This document shows positions 46,201-58,598 of a stretch of DNA of 64,000 nucleotides, piece after piece; position 1 is the first letter of the stretch, and each line of letters opens with the position of its first letter. The stretch is from Larix kaempferi. Taxonomy: Eukaryota > Streptophyta > Pinopsida > Pinales > Pinaceae. The stretch covers positions 1-64,000 of the forward strand of contig BSBM01002082.1 of the NCBI GenBank assembly GCA_027924585.1, in the 5' to 3' direction. Below the pieces are notes generated by a model that was not told the DNA's origin, did no database searches, and saw only the letters and a program-made list of their open reading frames with translations. Position numbers and translations under genes: made by a program.

Positions 46201-49200
46201 TGAGTTGCTGACTGGTAATTTAATTATGTGCTAGGTTGTGTTTGATGTATCACATGATCTTCTTCCTTTGCATGTGAGCTTGCATTTTAAAGCTCGTGCG
46301 TTGTTTTGTTTAAGCTTGAACGCATTCTCCTTATATCCTGGGTAAACAAATACGTTATGTTATAAATCATAAAATCATGGCATATAGTTGATAAAATAAA
46401 ACACGGCATAAAAAGCATATCACATGATAAATTATGGAAGAAGTCAACGCATTTTTCCACCATGGCATAATTATTATATAAGTGGCTTGTATGATATGAA
46501 TCTTAAAGCTTTACAATGATTAATATATATTATAATGTTTTGTTTTAAGTGGAAACTTTAAACCACCACTCTTTTCCATATGACCTTAATTAATTTATGA
46601 TTTTAATTTGAGATAATTTAAAAAGACAATGAATATTCCAATATAATATCTTTTCGGTTATTCATTTATTTGAAATTTAAAATATTCCAAAGCTCATCAT
46701 CATGGTTTTTTATTTGCACTTGCAGGATTAACAGGACTAGCAAGAATCCAAAGATGACGGTATCACGGGATCAACAAGAGCCGAAAGACAAAGGCAAGGT
46801 AAACTTAGTGAACCAATAAGAAACATGTCATCAAAACCCAGTGCAGAACTTAGAGACCGAATGGAATGCCGAATGGAGTACCATAATGAGGGTTGTATGG
46901 ACCATAATACATAAAAAAGAAGTAGGTTAGGATTTCTCTATGTGTAAGGATTTTCATTAATAAAATAAAGTAAAGATAGCTTCATCAAACGTAGATGTAC
47001 TAAATTATGGTAGATAAGATGGAAAAGTAATGTAAATAACATCATTATAAAAGATGATTTGGGAGCCCAACAAATGCCATGTGGGATCTTTCACGGAGCA
47101 TATATACGATTTGAGATGTTGGTTTTCTCAATTTTTTCATATACTCCAATAAAAGATATTATAAACATAGCTCTTTAGCCATTGAGACAAATTGAACTAT
47201 GGAAATTAGTGAAAGAGGTTGTAGATTATGGGAAGTCATTGCAAAAAAACAGAACATACTACTATTACAGTCTAATAAAATGCATCGATTTAAGGTGGAA
47301 GCTAAATAAGTGAAATTTAGAACTTAAAAATTGTCAAATGGGGATCATTGGTTACCTTTACAACACCCTTAGACTAAAACACAAGCAGGGGTAGAAATTC
47401 AATTACTAATTCCCTATGGGATGGTAGTTCAAACAATGAAGCATGCACATCTTTATCCTTTTTCTACTGGTGGAACTCTCCAATATAAGCATTAGAGCTT
47501 CATAGCCATTATTTCCCTTTCATTTGAATCATAGCACTAATATACACATTTATCTATATAAACAAATAAGTACATCTCCAAGTTGATATAAGTTCATCTC
47601 CAATTTCATTTCTTTATAGATATGGCTACATCAACATGGACACAAAAAATTATATATATATAGTAATATCACAGTATATCATGTTAAGGAAAGTATCTTA
47701 ACCAGCAGTATAATAGAATCAATATTCTTATTGGCCACATCTACAAATAAATACAATCACCAAATGATCTAAAATATTGAGCAAATTTCATAGCAATCAA
47801 TAAGTACTAAACCTCAAAGTGCTAGGTTAGTTGCCTCTCTATTTCTGAAATACTGGACACTTATCCAAAACATAGAAAAAACTTTGAGCAATTCAAGATA
47901 CCCCATAAAGACTCTAGTGATTTTCATTTTTTCTTTTGAGTCATCTCCTTTCTGTGCCTTGAAAACTAGATCATTAATCCAGACCATGAAACGTCCTTTC
48001 GAAAGGCAATGAACAATTTAAAATATACTAAGAAAATTAAATACAAACAAAATGAAGAAGACAACATTTGTGCAAGCATAATCATGAATCAGAAATGCAC
48101 ACAACATTAAATAAATTAGCTCACAATAAATTCACCATATATATGTTCAACAATGGTAATTCGATGAATTAATCTCAATGAACAACAAAATAAAACACCA
48201 GTGCTCCAAACTCTTGGCCTTATTACAGCCATAGAGCCATCTCGGATCTTTGGATTTGCATAGATCTACAACTATTGAAAGATATCATTAAAGAGCCAAA
48301 GGTCTTTATTGCCTCCTCGGGATACAATTTTACACAAAGTTAAAAGATGGCCTAATGTAAGGCCATTGATAATTCTGCCAATTGATCACTGTAACTAGAA
48401 TGCCAAATGCTTCAATTAAAAATTACTCAGCCGATGTTTAACATTAAAAATTAAAAATTAGGCTGATTCATTTTTTCTCGTCATTGTAACCGAAGGACAA
48501 ATGTTAATCACAACCTTCATGATGATATGCCTTCTGTAATAACATATACCCATGATTTAATGGTCATCAAGTCCCCAATTGATGCTCGAGCCCATCTAAT
48601 GAGATGGACGACCAACGCCAGGTTCCGTCCTTCAATTGTTCTAGCACCTTCGCTTGATGTAGTGCAGTAGGGGTCTAGTCGTTATTTCCGAGGAGGGAGT
48701 CTGGGATAACTCCTCTTCCTTGCTTGTAAACAACAATGTCCAGTTCCACTGGACCTAGGATTGGTTTAACCCTCAGATGTAGCCAGATCTTGAAGTGGGA
48801 TGACGCCAGTGAAGAGTCTGTACAACTCCTTGGAGTTACCGATTGGCAAGGAGAGCTGCTAGTGCTGACTGGCCAAAGTTTGGATTAACCCAATGCAAAG
48901 TTAAAGAAACCCTACAATACGTGGTTACAATGGTGAGCTCTCAGCAACTTGGGAATTTCAATCCGATTCTCTTCGGGCGACAATCCATCAGGAATGGATA
49001 CTAATCGAACGTCGATCATCTTTTTTTTTTAAAATTGGGTGTGAATTCGCCTTTTCCAGGAATTACTAAATACACGCTACATGGTAAGCAAATGGCGGGA
49101 TGATAGTTTATTATTGGAATTACTAAATACACGCTACATGGTAAGCAAATGGCGGGTTTATTGTTTTAAAATTTTAAATTTGAAATCCAAATGAGGGTGT

Positions 49201-51559
49201 TCTCTGCAGATGTACTAGCCATTTAGTCAATCTCAATGAAGGAGATATCGAGTAATATTGAATTTTAATGAATACTGTGAAGTCGCTCTGATTATTCAAC
49301 ATTACATAGCTTTCATGAATATGCAGTCGAATTTTAAATGAAATAACGTTATTCATTTTTATTTGCTTGATTATATTCATTAATTAGGATTTTGTTTTGG
49401 TGCAGATCCGAAATCACAGGCAATTTGAAATGACTGAATCTTGAGATGTCTATCTCCACATGAAGTTTGCAGAAAAGAGAGGGAACGTTACTGTGATTTG
49501 GCAGAATCATCGGGATAATCTCAATCGTTCGCATAAAATAAAGTTCTAGAAAATCGCTTGCTGAACGATCCATGGCTTGCTACTATTCTCTTAACAATGC
49601 AGGATTTCGGTGGATTTTATATTCGAAATTAATATCTTCACTATTTTAATTTTTCTTGCATTTTATTTTAACGTCTGAGTTAGATTAAACTTGGTTTAAA
49701 TTGTGTTTACAAAGCATCAAAGTTGAGCAATCTTAATAGTGGTTATTCTCACGGCTTTTCTCCAGATTACTTATTATTATCTGTCATTACAGCTTGAAAA
49801 GCTGAAATGGTAAAGATACGATGAAACCGTTGCAGGGAAGTCTCATGGAATATGACATGTCAATTCAACAGAAGGAAACGAGGATGACCGATAAATGTTC
49901 AACCGAAACGATGAACCAACTCATCAAATAAAAACAGAGATTGAAGATTTGACGCCTGCAATCTAGAGTGAAAACAAACTCTTTTATCTATTTAAGAGGA
50001 TGTAGTTCGACTGCAGGCGTGGGGGTCTCCCGAGATCTGAAGATGAATTGATTCTCTTCTGAAATCATTTCTTGCCTGTAAACTTTGCTTTGAGAAGAGT
50101 TGAGGAGACGCTGCCAGGGAGCAATGCTGAGAGAATTAGAGGGAATTTATTCCTTAAAATTCGGTTTCTTTGTTTCTCTGGGGGATTCGATAGGGAAAGG
50201 AAGCTGTCATTTAGAGTTGTAACTTTCAACATTCTGAAGCTGATATCTATATCTTGTTTACACTGATGCTGGTATACGTTTTTTGAGATGTCTTAAGAAA
50301 CTGGTAACATTGAAGTTTCAGTTTCCTTTGATACAGTTATATATATAAAATCAACTCACTTTTATAGTTTATTTTCATATTCTGATTTACATACACACTG
50401 TATTGTGTTGTATTGATCGTATCTTTACTCTCTGATACGTCATGTTTAAATTTCTGACATACAGCGTGATGTTTATAGTTATCATTAGATAATTTATTAT
50501 TTAATATAGCTTTTATATCATTATTCATATGATTTGCTGTTCTTAATATCTATTTGTATAAATGTTATGATCAGTAGTAATCATCATTATTAATTTTCAG
50601 TTATTGGTCATGAAATAATTTGTTGTCATGTTACAGTAAAATGTTCTAGGTTGTAATAATTTCTTATTATTTCTTATTGCAGATTACTGTAATTTATTCT
50701 TATTGGGATTAAGATATATTGAATGAGATTTTTCTCTCTCTATATATTATCTTCAAAACTCATAACTTACAAGCACAACTTGTGTTAGTAATTAATCAAA
50801 GTTTGCTTCTATACTGTAGGATAGTTAGAATGTAATAGATTAATTAAATTTTTGTTTTAATTTAAATTTTAAGTACTTTAGCAGTTGCTAAATTTGTGTG
50901 TTTTTTGTTTTTTGAAATTTGCATTTGAGTTAAATTTAGTTTTTATTTATCAAATAGTTTATATCTGATTGTGAGACTCTCTATTCTAGAGAGCAAACCT
51001 ATAAGGGCAGCAGGGCCTTTGTTCCCGTAGAGTCAGCTATCTCAAACACACTGAAAGCTGTAGTAAGCGACTTGTGTGGGCTGATTTTCCTTAGTTGGCC
51101 TCATTCAGAAAATCTAGTCAACACATCCTTGTGGCTAGTGAAATCAAGGTAATTTGGCCAAGCATGATTCAAGCTAGGAAATAAAAATTGGAAGATCACA
51201 CCAACTTAATTTATCAAAAAGAGAATCATCACCCAAGACTAGAAACAATGACTAATGATTAGGAGCAAGCCCACAAACACATAGTTCATATCAAGCATAA
51301 AGGTGGAATATTAACATGTAAAAGACTCATAAAATGCAAATTGGTAAAGGAAATAAGATCTGAACATTAACCAAAAAGAAAAAATTGTTCAACAAAAAAT
51401 TGTCAATGAGAATTTATCAACATTAGTAAACATCATGAAAATTAGCTACTCATCTCTTAAAGACCAAAAATTGAAGCTGAATGAAAAGAGACCTCCTATA
51501 TCAAGACATAGGAAAATAATACATGTCCATTAGTTCAGATTAATGCATGATATTGTGTG
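46201..51559. other. Long unassigned stretch
   Basis: No gene, LTR pair or recognisable domain is seen over about 5.3 kb. A GC-balanced patch at 48,590-49,010 and another at 49,980-50,230 look less like decayed intergenic DNA; the latter holds a 64-codon open frame. A 57-bp tandem duplication is at 49059-49156, each copy containing GGAATTACTAAATACACGCT and ATGGTAAGCAAATGGCGGG. Confidence 0.4.
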
Positions 51560-52249
51560 ATATAACCTGTTGGCATATGTAACTGATCTAGAGGTTTCCA
51601 ATGTAGAACCAGGTACTTCACGGTTCAAGGAACCAACAAAACCCCTATTCACCAGCCCTTTTGGCAACAGACTGCGAGCAGCTTGAGGTCTCACCTAAGG
51701 CGAAGCTGAGGGGGTGGTTGCAGAATCATGTTTCCACAACCTGGTGATTTGAGTGTCAAAGAGACGGATGGGAAGCGCGGTAAAGGACTCTTGCTGCGGA
51801 CAAAAGACAACGCGAAGTCTCTACTTCGCATCGGATACTTCGGAAAACGGAGGCACTTGCGCAACCAGCACATCCAAAGACTGTGCGCTATGGGATACTT
51901 CCTATGTCACGACAATAAGCTATCAAAAACTTACCTTGCAGCATTCGCAATGGGTCAGCGCGTCAGCTAGACCGTACATCCACTTCAGGACTTGATCAAA
52001 TCTAATCAACCTTACTTAACGATCTTTATCCATTCAACAACACTTAGGTTATTATTGTTATGGTATATGTAAATGAATGGAACATACAATACTGCGTGCT
52101 CCAATGCTACGCCCAAATCCAGTGCTTAACTATGTGATTATCCAACAGATTCATGCATTCAAAGACTTAGAAGCGCTAAATACTTAACATTCACCCACAC
52201 ATGTATTACTTAACATATTATCCCCATCATTCCTGTAGCGAATACATAT
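51560..52249. other. Unassigned, higher-GC sequence next to a minus-strand LTR
   Basis: A block at about 51,600-51,970 has balanced composition and two overlapping 80-codon open frames without recognisable domains. It could be internal sequence of the LTR element to its right, or unrelated. Confidence 0.35.
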
Positions 52250-53265
52250 AAAAACAATCACATAACAGATAATTGCGGCATTAAACATCCATACTAAGCA
52301 AATGAACAGTTGCAAAATACAAACAATCACACTACACAGAATTTAACGTGGTTCACCCCCCAGATGGAGGCTACGTCCACGAGAACTGTTGTTAAATTAG
52401 TCTTTTGGGAAGGGTACAACAGTTCTTATTCTACGCACTTAGCTGCAGACGCTCTTCTCTCTCAGATAGGTCTCTACGCACTCAATTGCAGAGCCTTTAC
52501 AATAGCACTATGCTTAAAAGATGCAACAATATTCAAAGCTTAACAAAATGAAGATTTAACAACCCAACAACCCTTTCCCATACAAAAATGCCCTTTTTTA
52601 TAGATCATGCCCATAGGTCATGTCTTTACAATCTGTAGGCAAAACCCTTAGGTTTACAAAACTGTCACGGTTTCCCCAACACCAGACTGCTGGCTCCTGG
52701 TAGCAAATATTCCATCATGGCGGTCTTCCACATATGCATCATGTCGCTATTGGCCTTCCTGTTGCATGCATGCCAATAGGTCACTTTCACCAAACCGTTC
52801 TTCCTCTAACGGTCTCGTGTGACTAGTTCAAGTAGTGGCATCTTCCGCGTGTGCGATTAGTCGCTTTCTTCCCGATTTGCTCCTGCCCGCCGCTTAGCAC
52901 TCCTGGAGCATCTTTACCAAAAATAGATCACCGATGGTCTAACCGGAATACGTGTCGTCTTCCATCCAGCACTTTGCTTTGCTGGCATCCTGTGGACTGG
53001 ACACTTTGCAGCACTACCTCCTCGCACTACTGATCCTCGTAGATTCCTCCAACGTTGCACTGCGCACAACTTCGCAACATCCAAAACTTATACAAAAAAG
53101 TACTTCAACTGAACTACGCTCAGCTCCGCAGCTCCAAAACCCTTCTTGCACAAAATTGCCCCACTTGGGCCAGGCCCAACATACCCCACACACATTCATT
53201 TTCCAAATTCCCTATAAGTTATCAAGATCTTGTTCTTAATGGAAATCATGCTACCCTCTTCCCCA
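52250..53265 (-). mobile_element. Probable Ty1/copia LTR, reverse orientation
   Basis: Read on the minus strand, CTATAAAAAAGGG (about 52593-52605) is followed about 220 bp later by GTGGACGTAGCC, then GGTGAACCACGTTAAATTCT. The U5 of copia A carries the matching GTGGACGTAGCC ... GGTGAACCACG. The U3 start is probably near 53265, where the minus strand reads AGTTGGGGAAGAGGGTAGC. I could not find the exact ends, a primer site or a target duplication. Confidence 0.55.
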
Positions 53266-53780
53266 ACTTTTAGAAACTTTTTAATGTTTTATTATTATAT
53301 TCATAAAAAAAAGTTAAAACAAAAACATGTTCTAACTATCAATGAATTGACAAACTTCATAACCCCATTTATAATCTCATGACTAATAAAAGGAATCAAC
53401 ATACCCCAAAAAAAAATGAAGCAACTTTTAATGTATACTCCATTTATTTTTAATTCTTTTACATAAAACTTTAATGGGGTTTAATTTAGTTAGATTGTGA
53501 TAAGCACATATAGAATCATGTTTTAGTGTGAAGTGATTTCTCATGAAGTATGACAAAATTTAAGCTTCAATGGAAAAGGCAAGTCTTGAAACATTTCAAA
53601 GTTAGAGCTAAATGTTTGATAGTTATGGGAGGTCGCACGAAGTTGGTTCCACGTTTTAGTGCCACTTTAGAAATTCGAAACGCATTTCCAAAATGGAAAT
53701 CCATAATGCATATGCGATATTGTGGCTAGGTTCAGACAAACCCAAGCCCAAAATCGAGGCTAAGGTTAGTTAGCATATAT
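53266..53780. other. Unassigned sequence before the hairpin cluster
   Basis: No gene or repeat recognised. A single GCGATATTGTGG near 53714 is reminiscent of the hairpin motif that follows. Confidence 0.4.
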
Positions 53781-53973
53781 CGCAAGTGCGATATATCGCA
53801 CTTGCATTTTGTAAGAATTACAAATCGCAAGTACAATATATCGCACTGGCGATATATCACAAGTGCGATTTGTAATACAAAAATTGCTTGTTGAACTCAA
53901 TAAGCGACCATTACAAAAACTTTAATTGTTGAATATTTCTTAATAGTTACAAATCGCAAGTGCGATTTGTAAT
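53781..53973. repeat. Hairpin cluster 1 (CGCAAGTGCG palindromes)
   Basis: Three palindromes: GCAAGTGCGATATATCGCAC with TTGC (53782-53805, perfect over 24 bp); a longer interrupted one at 53820-53873 with TATATCGCACTGGCGATATA at its centre; and ACAAATCGCA/TGCGATTTGT with a 2-nt centre near 53950-53971. The spacer between the last two (GAACTCAATAAGCGACC ... ACAAAAACTTTAATTGTTG) recurs in cluster 2. Confidence 0.85.
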
Positions 53974-55219
53974 ACAAAAATTGTTGAAATCAATAAGCAA
54001 CCATTACTCATGAATCATCTAAAATGCATCTCAATGTACTGCAGATTTATGTATAGCACTCTATCAGCCTATGACATCTTCTTTTTAGCCACTCCATGAA
54101 TCAAGCTTGGGAAATTCTTCCTCTATGCATACACTACCTTAAGGAATTGGATATATTGCCTTGAGGAATCCTTTGAAACTAGGGCATAATTATCTCAACA
54201 AGACTTGGTACAATAGTGCAACGGTCAAAATTCTACAACCAAGGCATCTATTTGTAAAATTCAGGTAACCATCGACACTCATAAAGTCAATACCCAACAT
54301 GGATTTACTCTTTATGTTAGTAATGCCTTTTCAATTTGAGCTTCCCACAATGCAAACATTCCCTTTAGTTGCAAAATATATGCTTCCATAACAACTCATC
54401 TTAGGGGAATCCCTTTTGAGTGGAGGCATGCATTCTCCATGACAACTCATATCTAAGGTAATCCCTGGTAATCCCTTTTAAGTTGAGGCATGCCTTTTGT
54501 ATGAAACTTTGCATGCATTGTCAAGTACATACAATTAAATCTAAATTTATAACAATTTTATTTCAAAAGAGCTTATAAATATTTTTTTGTTATTATTAGT
54601 AACTTTTAATTTTTTTCAACATAACAACACTTTCAACATACCCATTTCAACAAAAACATGTATAATATTAACTTCAATTGTATTCCCTATACAATTAGTT
54701 TATCATTAGTAACTAACTAGGAGTCCCAAACATATTATCATCATACTAATAAGCTTCTCTTGACACACGTTACCAATGAGATGCTCATTTTGTTATGGTT
54801 TGTGCACACATTCAGGGATGTCCTACAGTTTACATGCATCTTAATTCATAGACCACTAAAAAATTCAATCCCAGGTTGAGATAAAAACATTGGTCAAGAT
54901 AATTAAATTTAATTTAGTCCAAGATGACAACATATTCTATCATTGCATCTTAATTCATAGACCACTCAAAAATTCAATCCCAGGTCAAGATAAAAACATT
55001 AGTCAAGATAATTACATTTCATTTTGTCCAAGATGACAACATATTCTATCATTGATTCATTGATTATTTATAATAGTTAATTTCTATGGTACAAGGCATC
55101 CTTACTTTTTAGGTCAAACACCAACCAACATAAACATAATATTGAACTTGTCCAACTATAGAAATTCACAAAGAGTCAAAGAAACCATCCCTTGCTTATA
55201 ATAAAAATTTTACAAAAAC
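53974..55219. other. Unassigned AT-rich stretch with a ~112-bp direct repeat
   Basis: No gene. Two copies of a segment with TTAATTCATAGACCACT, AAAAATTCAATCCCAGGT and CAAGATGACAACATATTC start near 54840 and 54952. Confidence 0.6.
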
Positions 55220-55411
55220 TTTAATTGTTACAAATCGCACATGCGCTATATCGCAAGGGTGATATATCGCAAGTGCGATTTTGAATACAAAAATTGCAAA
55301 ACAGAAATTGTTGAACTCAATACTTGAGACCATTACAAAAACTTCAATTGTTGCATAACTTCTTATGAGTTACAAATCGCAAGTGTGATATATCGCACTT
55401 ACGATTTGTAA
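55220..55411. repeat. Hairpin cluster 2 (CGCAAGTGCG palindromes)
   Basis: One interrupted palindrome at about 55231-55291 (ACAAATCGCACATGCG ... CGCAAGTGCGATTTTG) and a near-perfect one at 55370-55411 (TTACAAATCGCAAGTGTGAT / ATCGCACTTACGATTTGTAA). They are separated by the same GAACTCAATAC...GAGACCATTACAAAAAC spacer as in cluster 1. It ends 150 bp before the start codon of the multi-exon gene. Confidence 0.85.
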
Positions 55412-55740
55412 TACCAAAAAAATAAATAAAACAATGGCCTGGGACTCATTTTCACATACACAGTTAAGGCCGACGATTTCGGGAGGGTGAAAAAATGCAC
55501 AGTCGATTCGAGTTTGAGAGGAGGAGGAAAATAAGGAAGAGCCAATTCACACTTGGGATACAATGGAAGGTAGGTTTCCCTTTCCTTCCAAATTCCTTTC
55601 AGTTTTCATTCTTGTGTTTGTCAATTTAATAGTTTTTGTTTTTTTTAAAACCAATTTAATAAAATTTGCTACATATTAAACCAAACAATGAAATTTATTA
55701 ATTAAATTTTGAACTTGTTGTTGTAATCTTAACAGAGGAC

Positions 55741-55918
55741 ACAAACCCGAACACAAACCCAAACCCAAACCCAAACCCAAATCCAGAAACAAACCCAAAC
55801 ACAAACCCAAACCCAAACCCAAACCCAAAACCAAATCCAGAAACAAACCCAAACACAAACCCACACCCAAACCCAAACCCAAACCCAAACCCAAATCCAG
55901 AAACAAACCCAAACACTG
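55741..55918. repeat. CCCAAA hexamer tract encoding Asn-Pro dipeptides
   Basis: AACCCAAACCCAAACCC runs are broken at about 60-bp intervals by AAATCCAGAAACAAACCC. In the gene frame this gives NPNPNPNPNPETNPNT blocks, three times. The complement would encode Gly-Leu or Gly-Phe repeats, which I take to be the shadow. Confidence 0.9.
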
Positions 55919-57396
55919 AGGAGGAACACGACCGGAATACAGAGATTCTGGTTCGTTTGGGTGCATTGAGGCGCCTTATCTCACTATTTAGAGGGGGCGA
56001 CCATTTAAGACAATCTTTAGCCGAGGCATTAGATACCATAACTAACACAATTTCCAATGCCCAAAGAGCACTGTACAACATTAGCTCGTACATAGATTCC
56101 CAAAGGCAATTCTATTCCAATGGGTTGAGCTACAAAGATGTCAAAAAACTAAAGATAACAAAAGACCAATTGTTTTCATTATTCCGAGACCCTAGCACCG
56201 GATTGGTTCCACCCACCAGACGACCGCACATTTCCATAGACTGGTGCGTGGAACCAAATATTAAAGCCAATTGGATTGATCGTTGGTACATGGTCTTCGA
56301 TGAAGACCCTCATGGGAATAGAGACATCCCATTTTATTTCCTTAGGAAGCTGTATGTAGAATTTATCCTGGGGAAACATGTGAACTATTTTGACATTCTA
56401 GAGTTTCAGGGTGTAGGTCACGGGATGCCCCAAGATAGGGAAGGGGCTAGGATTGATCTTAACTGTGTGTGACATCCTCTACGCACACCAAACCCCCCTC
56501 GGGTATATCCTCCATCCGGTCCCGTTCTTGATGATACGCAGGAGGCCTTATTCCACTTGGCAGATACATTACTTCGACATGGGACTGCTGTTGAAGGAAA
56601 TGTAGGCCAAGGGGTTGGCACTTCCGAGGCTGGCCCATCTAGGGTTGGACCATCTCACATTAAGGATCCACTTTTTAGGTCCCCATACCAAACCAGAGCT
56701 ACACATCGCACCAGTGATGTAGAGTCTTTAGAGCATCGGGTTATTCCACACCCTTGCACATTGTGTCGAAGCATATGCTATGGGCCTGCTTCAAAGTTTC
56801 GGGGAGATGGATTACTCCAATATGTAAGTAAAATTCATTCTTTACATAGTATATATTTTGTTTTATATCACAATTTTCAATTGTTTCGTAATTTATTTCT
56901 ATTTAAATAATTATCTGACAATTTATGTGAACAAATATACAACTGGTGTCCAATGACACCCCACATTCACATAATCCGGCCGTTGATTCTGATGTCATTG
57001 ATGCAACGGTCAATGCTGCATATGATTTTGGTGCTTCACCATTAGCTGTAAGAACTTTACTTTTTAATTTGTCATCGAGTGATTTACATATTTATAATTT
57101 AGAGATTGCAACATTCAATACGTCTTAAACTCGATACAATATTTTTTATGCAGGGTGGGCACAATGAGTTTGTGGAATCCCAGGCCGGTCCCTCCCATGT
57201 AGAGCAAGATTCCAAACTCAGGTATTCTTTTAATTATGCTTTTAATGATTTGAAACATGTATACATTTAATTATTAGAAATTTCCTAATTGTATCTTTAT
57301 GTTTTGTTACGTAGCATGGTTACCATGATATGTTTGCCTATCTATTTAGGCCAACGTCAATTAGTCCACCCACTAGTGACCCTCTTCGCCCCCCAG

Positions 57397-58322
57397 GTAC
57401 ATGTACATGTCTCGCTTTCTTTGAAAACGTCATTGTCCATCCATGTAGTATATATACAGTCTTGTTCTCTTTGTATTTGCTGACATTGACATATATATGT
57501 TAATTTATTCAGGCATCTAGTGATGCAGTGGTGCTTGAAGAGCACCAAATCGACGTTGTTGGTGACCCACCTCCCCCCCCAGGTACGTGTGTATGTCTCT
57601 CTTTCTTTGAAAAGGTCATTGTACATCCATACATAGTATATACAGTCTTTTTCTCTTTGTACTTGTTGACATTGGTCCATATGTTACTTTATGCAGGAAT
57701 CTAGTGATGCAATTGTGCTTGAAGAGCACCAAATCGACGTTGTTCGTGACCCACCTCTCCCCCCCCAGGTACGTGTATGTCTCTCTTTCTTTGACAAAGT
57801 CATTGTACGTCCATGTAGTATATATAGTCTCATTTTCTTTGTATTTGCTGACATTGGTCCATATGTTACTTTATGCAGGCATCTAGTGATGTAATGGTGC
57901 TTGAAGAGCACCAAATCGATGTTGTTGGTGACCCACCTCTCCCCCCCCCCAGGTACGTGTATGTCTCTCTTTCTTTGATAAGGTCATTGTATGTCCATGT
58001 AGTATATACAGTCTCATTTTCTTTGTATTTGCTGACAGTCCAGTCCATATGTTACTTTATGCAGGCATCTAGTGATGCAATGGTGCTTGAAGAGAACTAA
58101 ATCGACGTTGTTCATGACCCACCTCTCCCCCCCCAGGTATTTGTATGTCTCTCTTTCTTTGATAAGGTCATTGTACGTCCATGTAGTATATACAGTCTCA
58201 TTTTCTTTGTATTTGCTGACATTGGTCCATATGTTACTTTATGAAGGCATCTAGTGAATCATGCAATGGTGCTTGAAGAGCACCCAATTGGGGCCATTGA
58301 TGATCCTCCACACCCCCCCCAG
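57397..58322 (+). repeat. Tandem array of a ~184-bp intron-exon unit (five exon copies)
   Basis: Unit starts are 57513, 57697, 57879, 58065 and 58247 (spacing 184, 182, 186, 182). Each exon copy runs from after a CAG (AAG in the last) through GCATCTAGTGATGCA and GTGCTTGAAGAGCACC to a C-run ending CAG before GTAC or GTAT. The encoded peptide is like ASSDAVVLEEHQIDVVGDPP. C-run differences make the exons 70, 72, 74, 72 and 76 nt, so only the 72-nt copies are frame-neutral. Copy 4 has a stop (GAGAACTAA). The introns repeat too, with TCTCTTTCTTTGA and TTTGTATTTGCTGACA landmarks. Confidence 0.88.
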
Positions 58323-58598
58323 GTACATGCAGTTACACAGCCGAGTACCTTGACTTACACACGCATGGTAAGTAAAAATGTTATATTTGCTTGGAATTTG
58401 AACAAATGTACATAGATTTGTTTTTATTTTGATAGCTTGGTAAACTAACTTACAAACTTTTGTAACTTGTGTGTACAGACTTCGGAAATGAGAAGCAAAC
58501 CTCCCATTCAGCGTTGGGGAACGCCATCCAGCAGCCGAAAAACAAAGATTGACTTCTCAAAAGCCACTAACATTGGCAGTGAAAAGGGGGATAAATAG

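Larger units (their letters stand above)
55563..58598 (+). pseudogene. Multi-exon gene of unknown function with Asn-Pro repeat and multiplied exon
   Basis: Model read by eye: exon 1 ATGGAAG (55563-55569) before GTAGGT; exon 2 55736-56823; a short exon ending 57047 whose acceptor AG is not visible; exons 57154-57221 and 57350-57396; five repeated exons 57513-58322; last exon 58479-58598 ending in TAG. Exon 2 encodes an Asn-Pro-rich stretch, then about 175 residues of ordinary protein (ALRRLISLFRGGDHLRQSL, ISIDWCVEPNIKANWIDRWY, FYFLRKLYVEFILGKHVNYF). An in-frame TGA (56470-56472) follows, then 117 more open codons (DTQEALFHLADTLLRHGT, HPCTLCRSICYGPASKF). I do not recognise the family. The TGA sits where CGA is plausible, so a single transition may have killed it. 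It converges on the transposase-like gene at 62-64 kb and may belong to the same element. Confidence 0.6.

Noticed and set aside
47060-47075. GCCCAACA near 47.07 kb as the right end of the older family D copy
   Set aside because: Neighbouring sequence does not match the family D end and I found no corresponding left end or target duplication.
55698-56093. Minus-strand Gly-Phe / Gly-Leu repeat proteins at 55.7-56.1 kb
   Set aside because: They are the complement of the Asn-Pro coding repeat; the plus strand has the splice sites and continues into non-repetitive protein.
57357-58100. Several 60-107-codon frames on both strands over the repeated exon array
   Set aside because: They run through the introns and C-runs and recur with the 184-bp period; the spliced plus-strand reading explains the region better.
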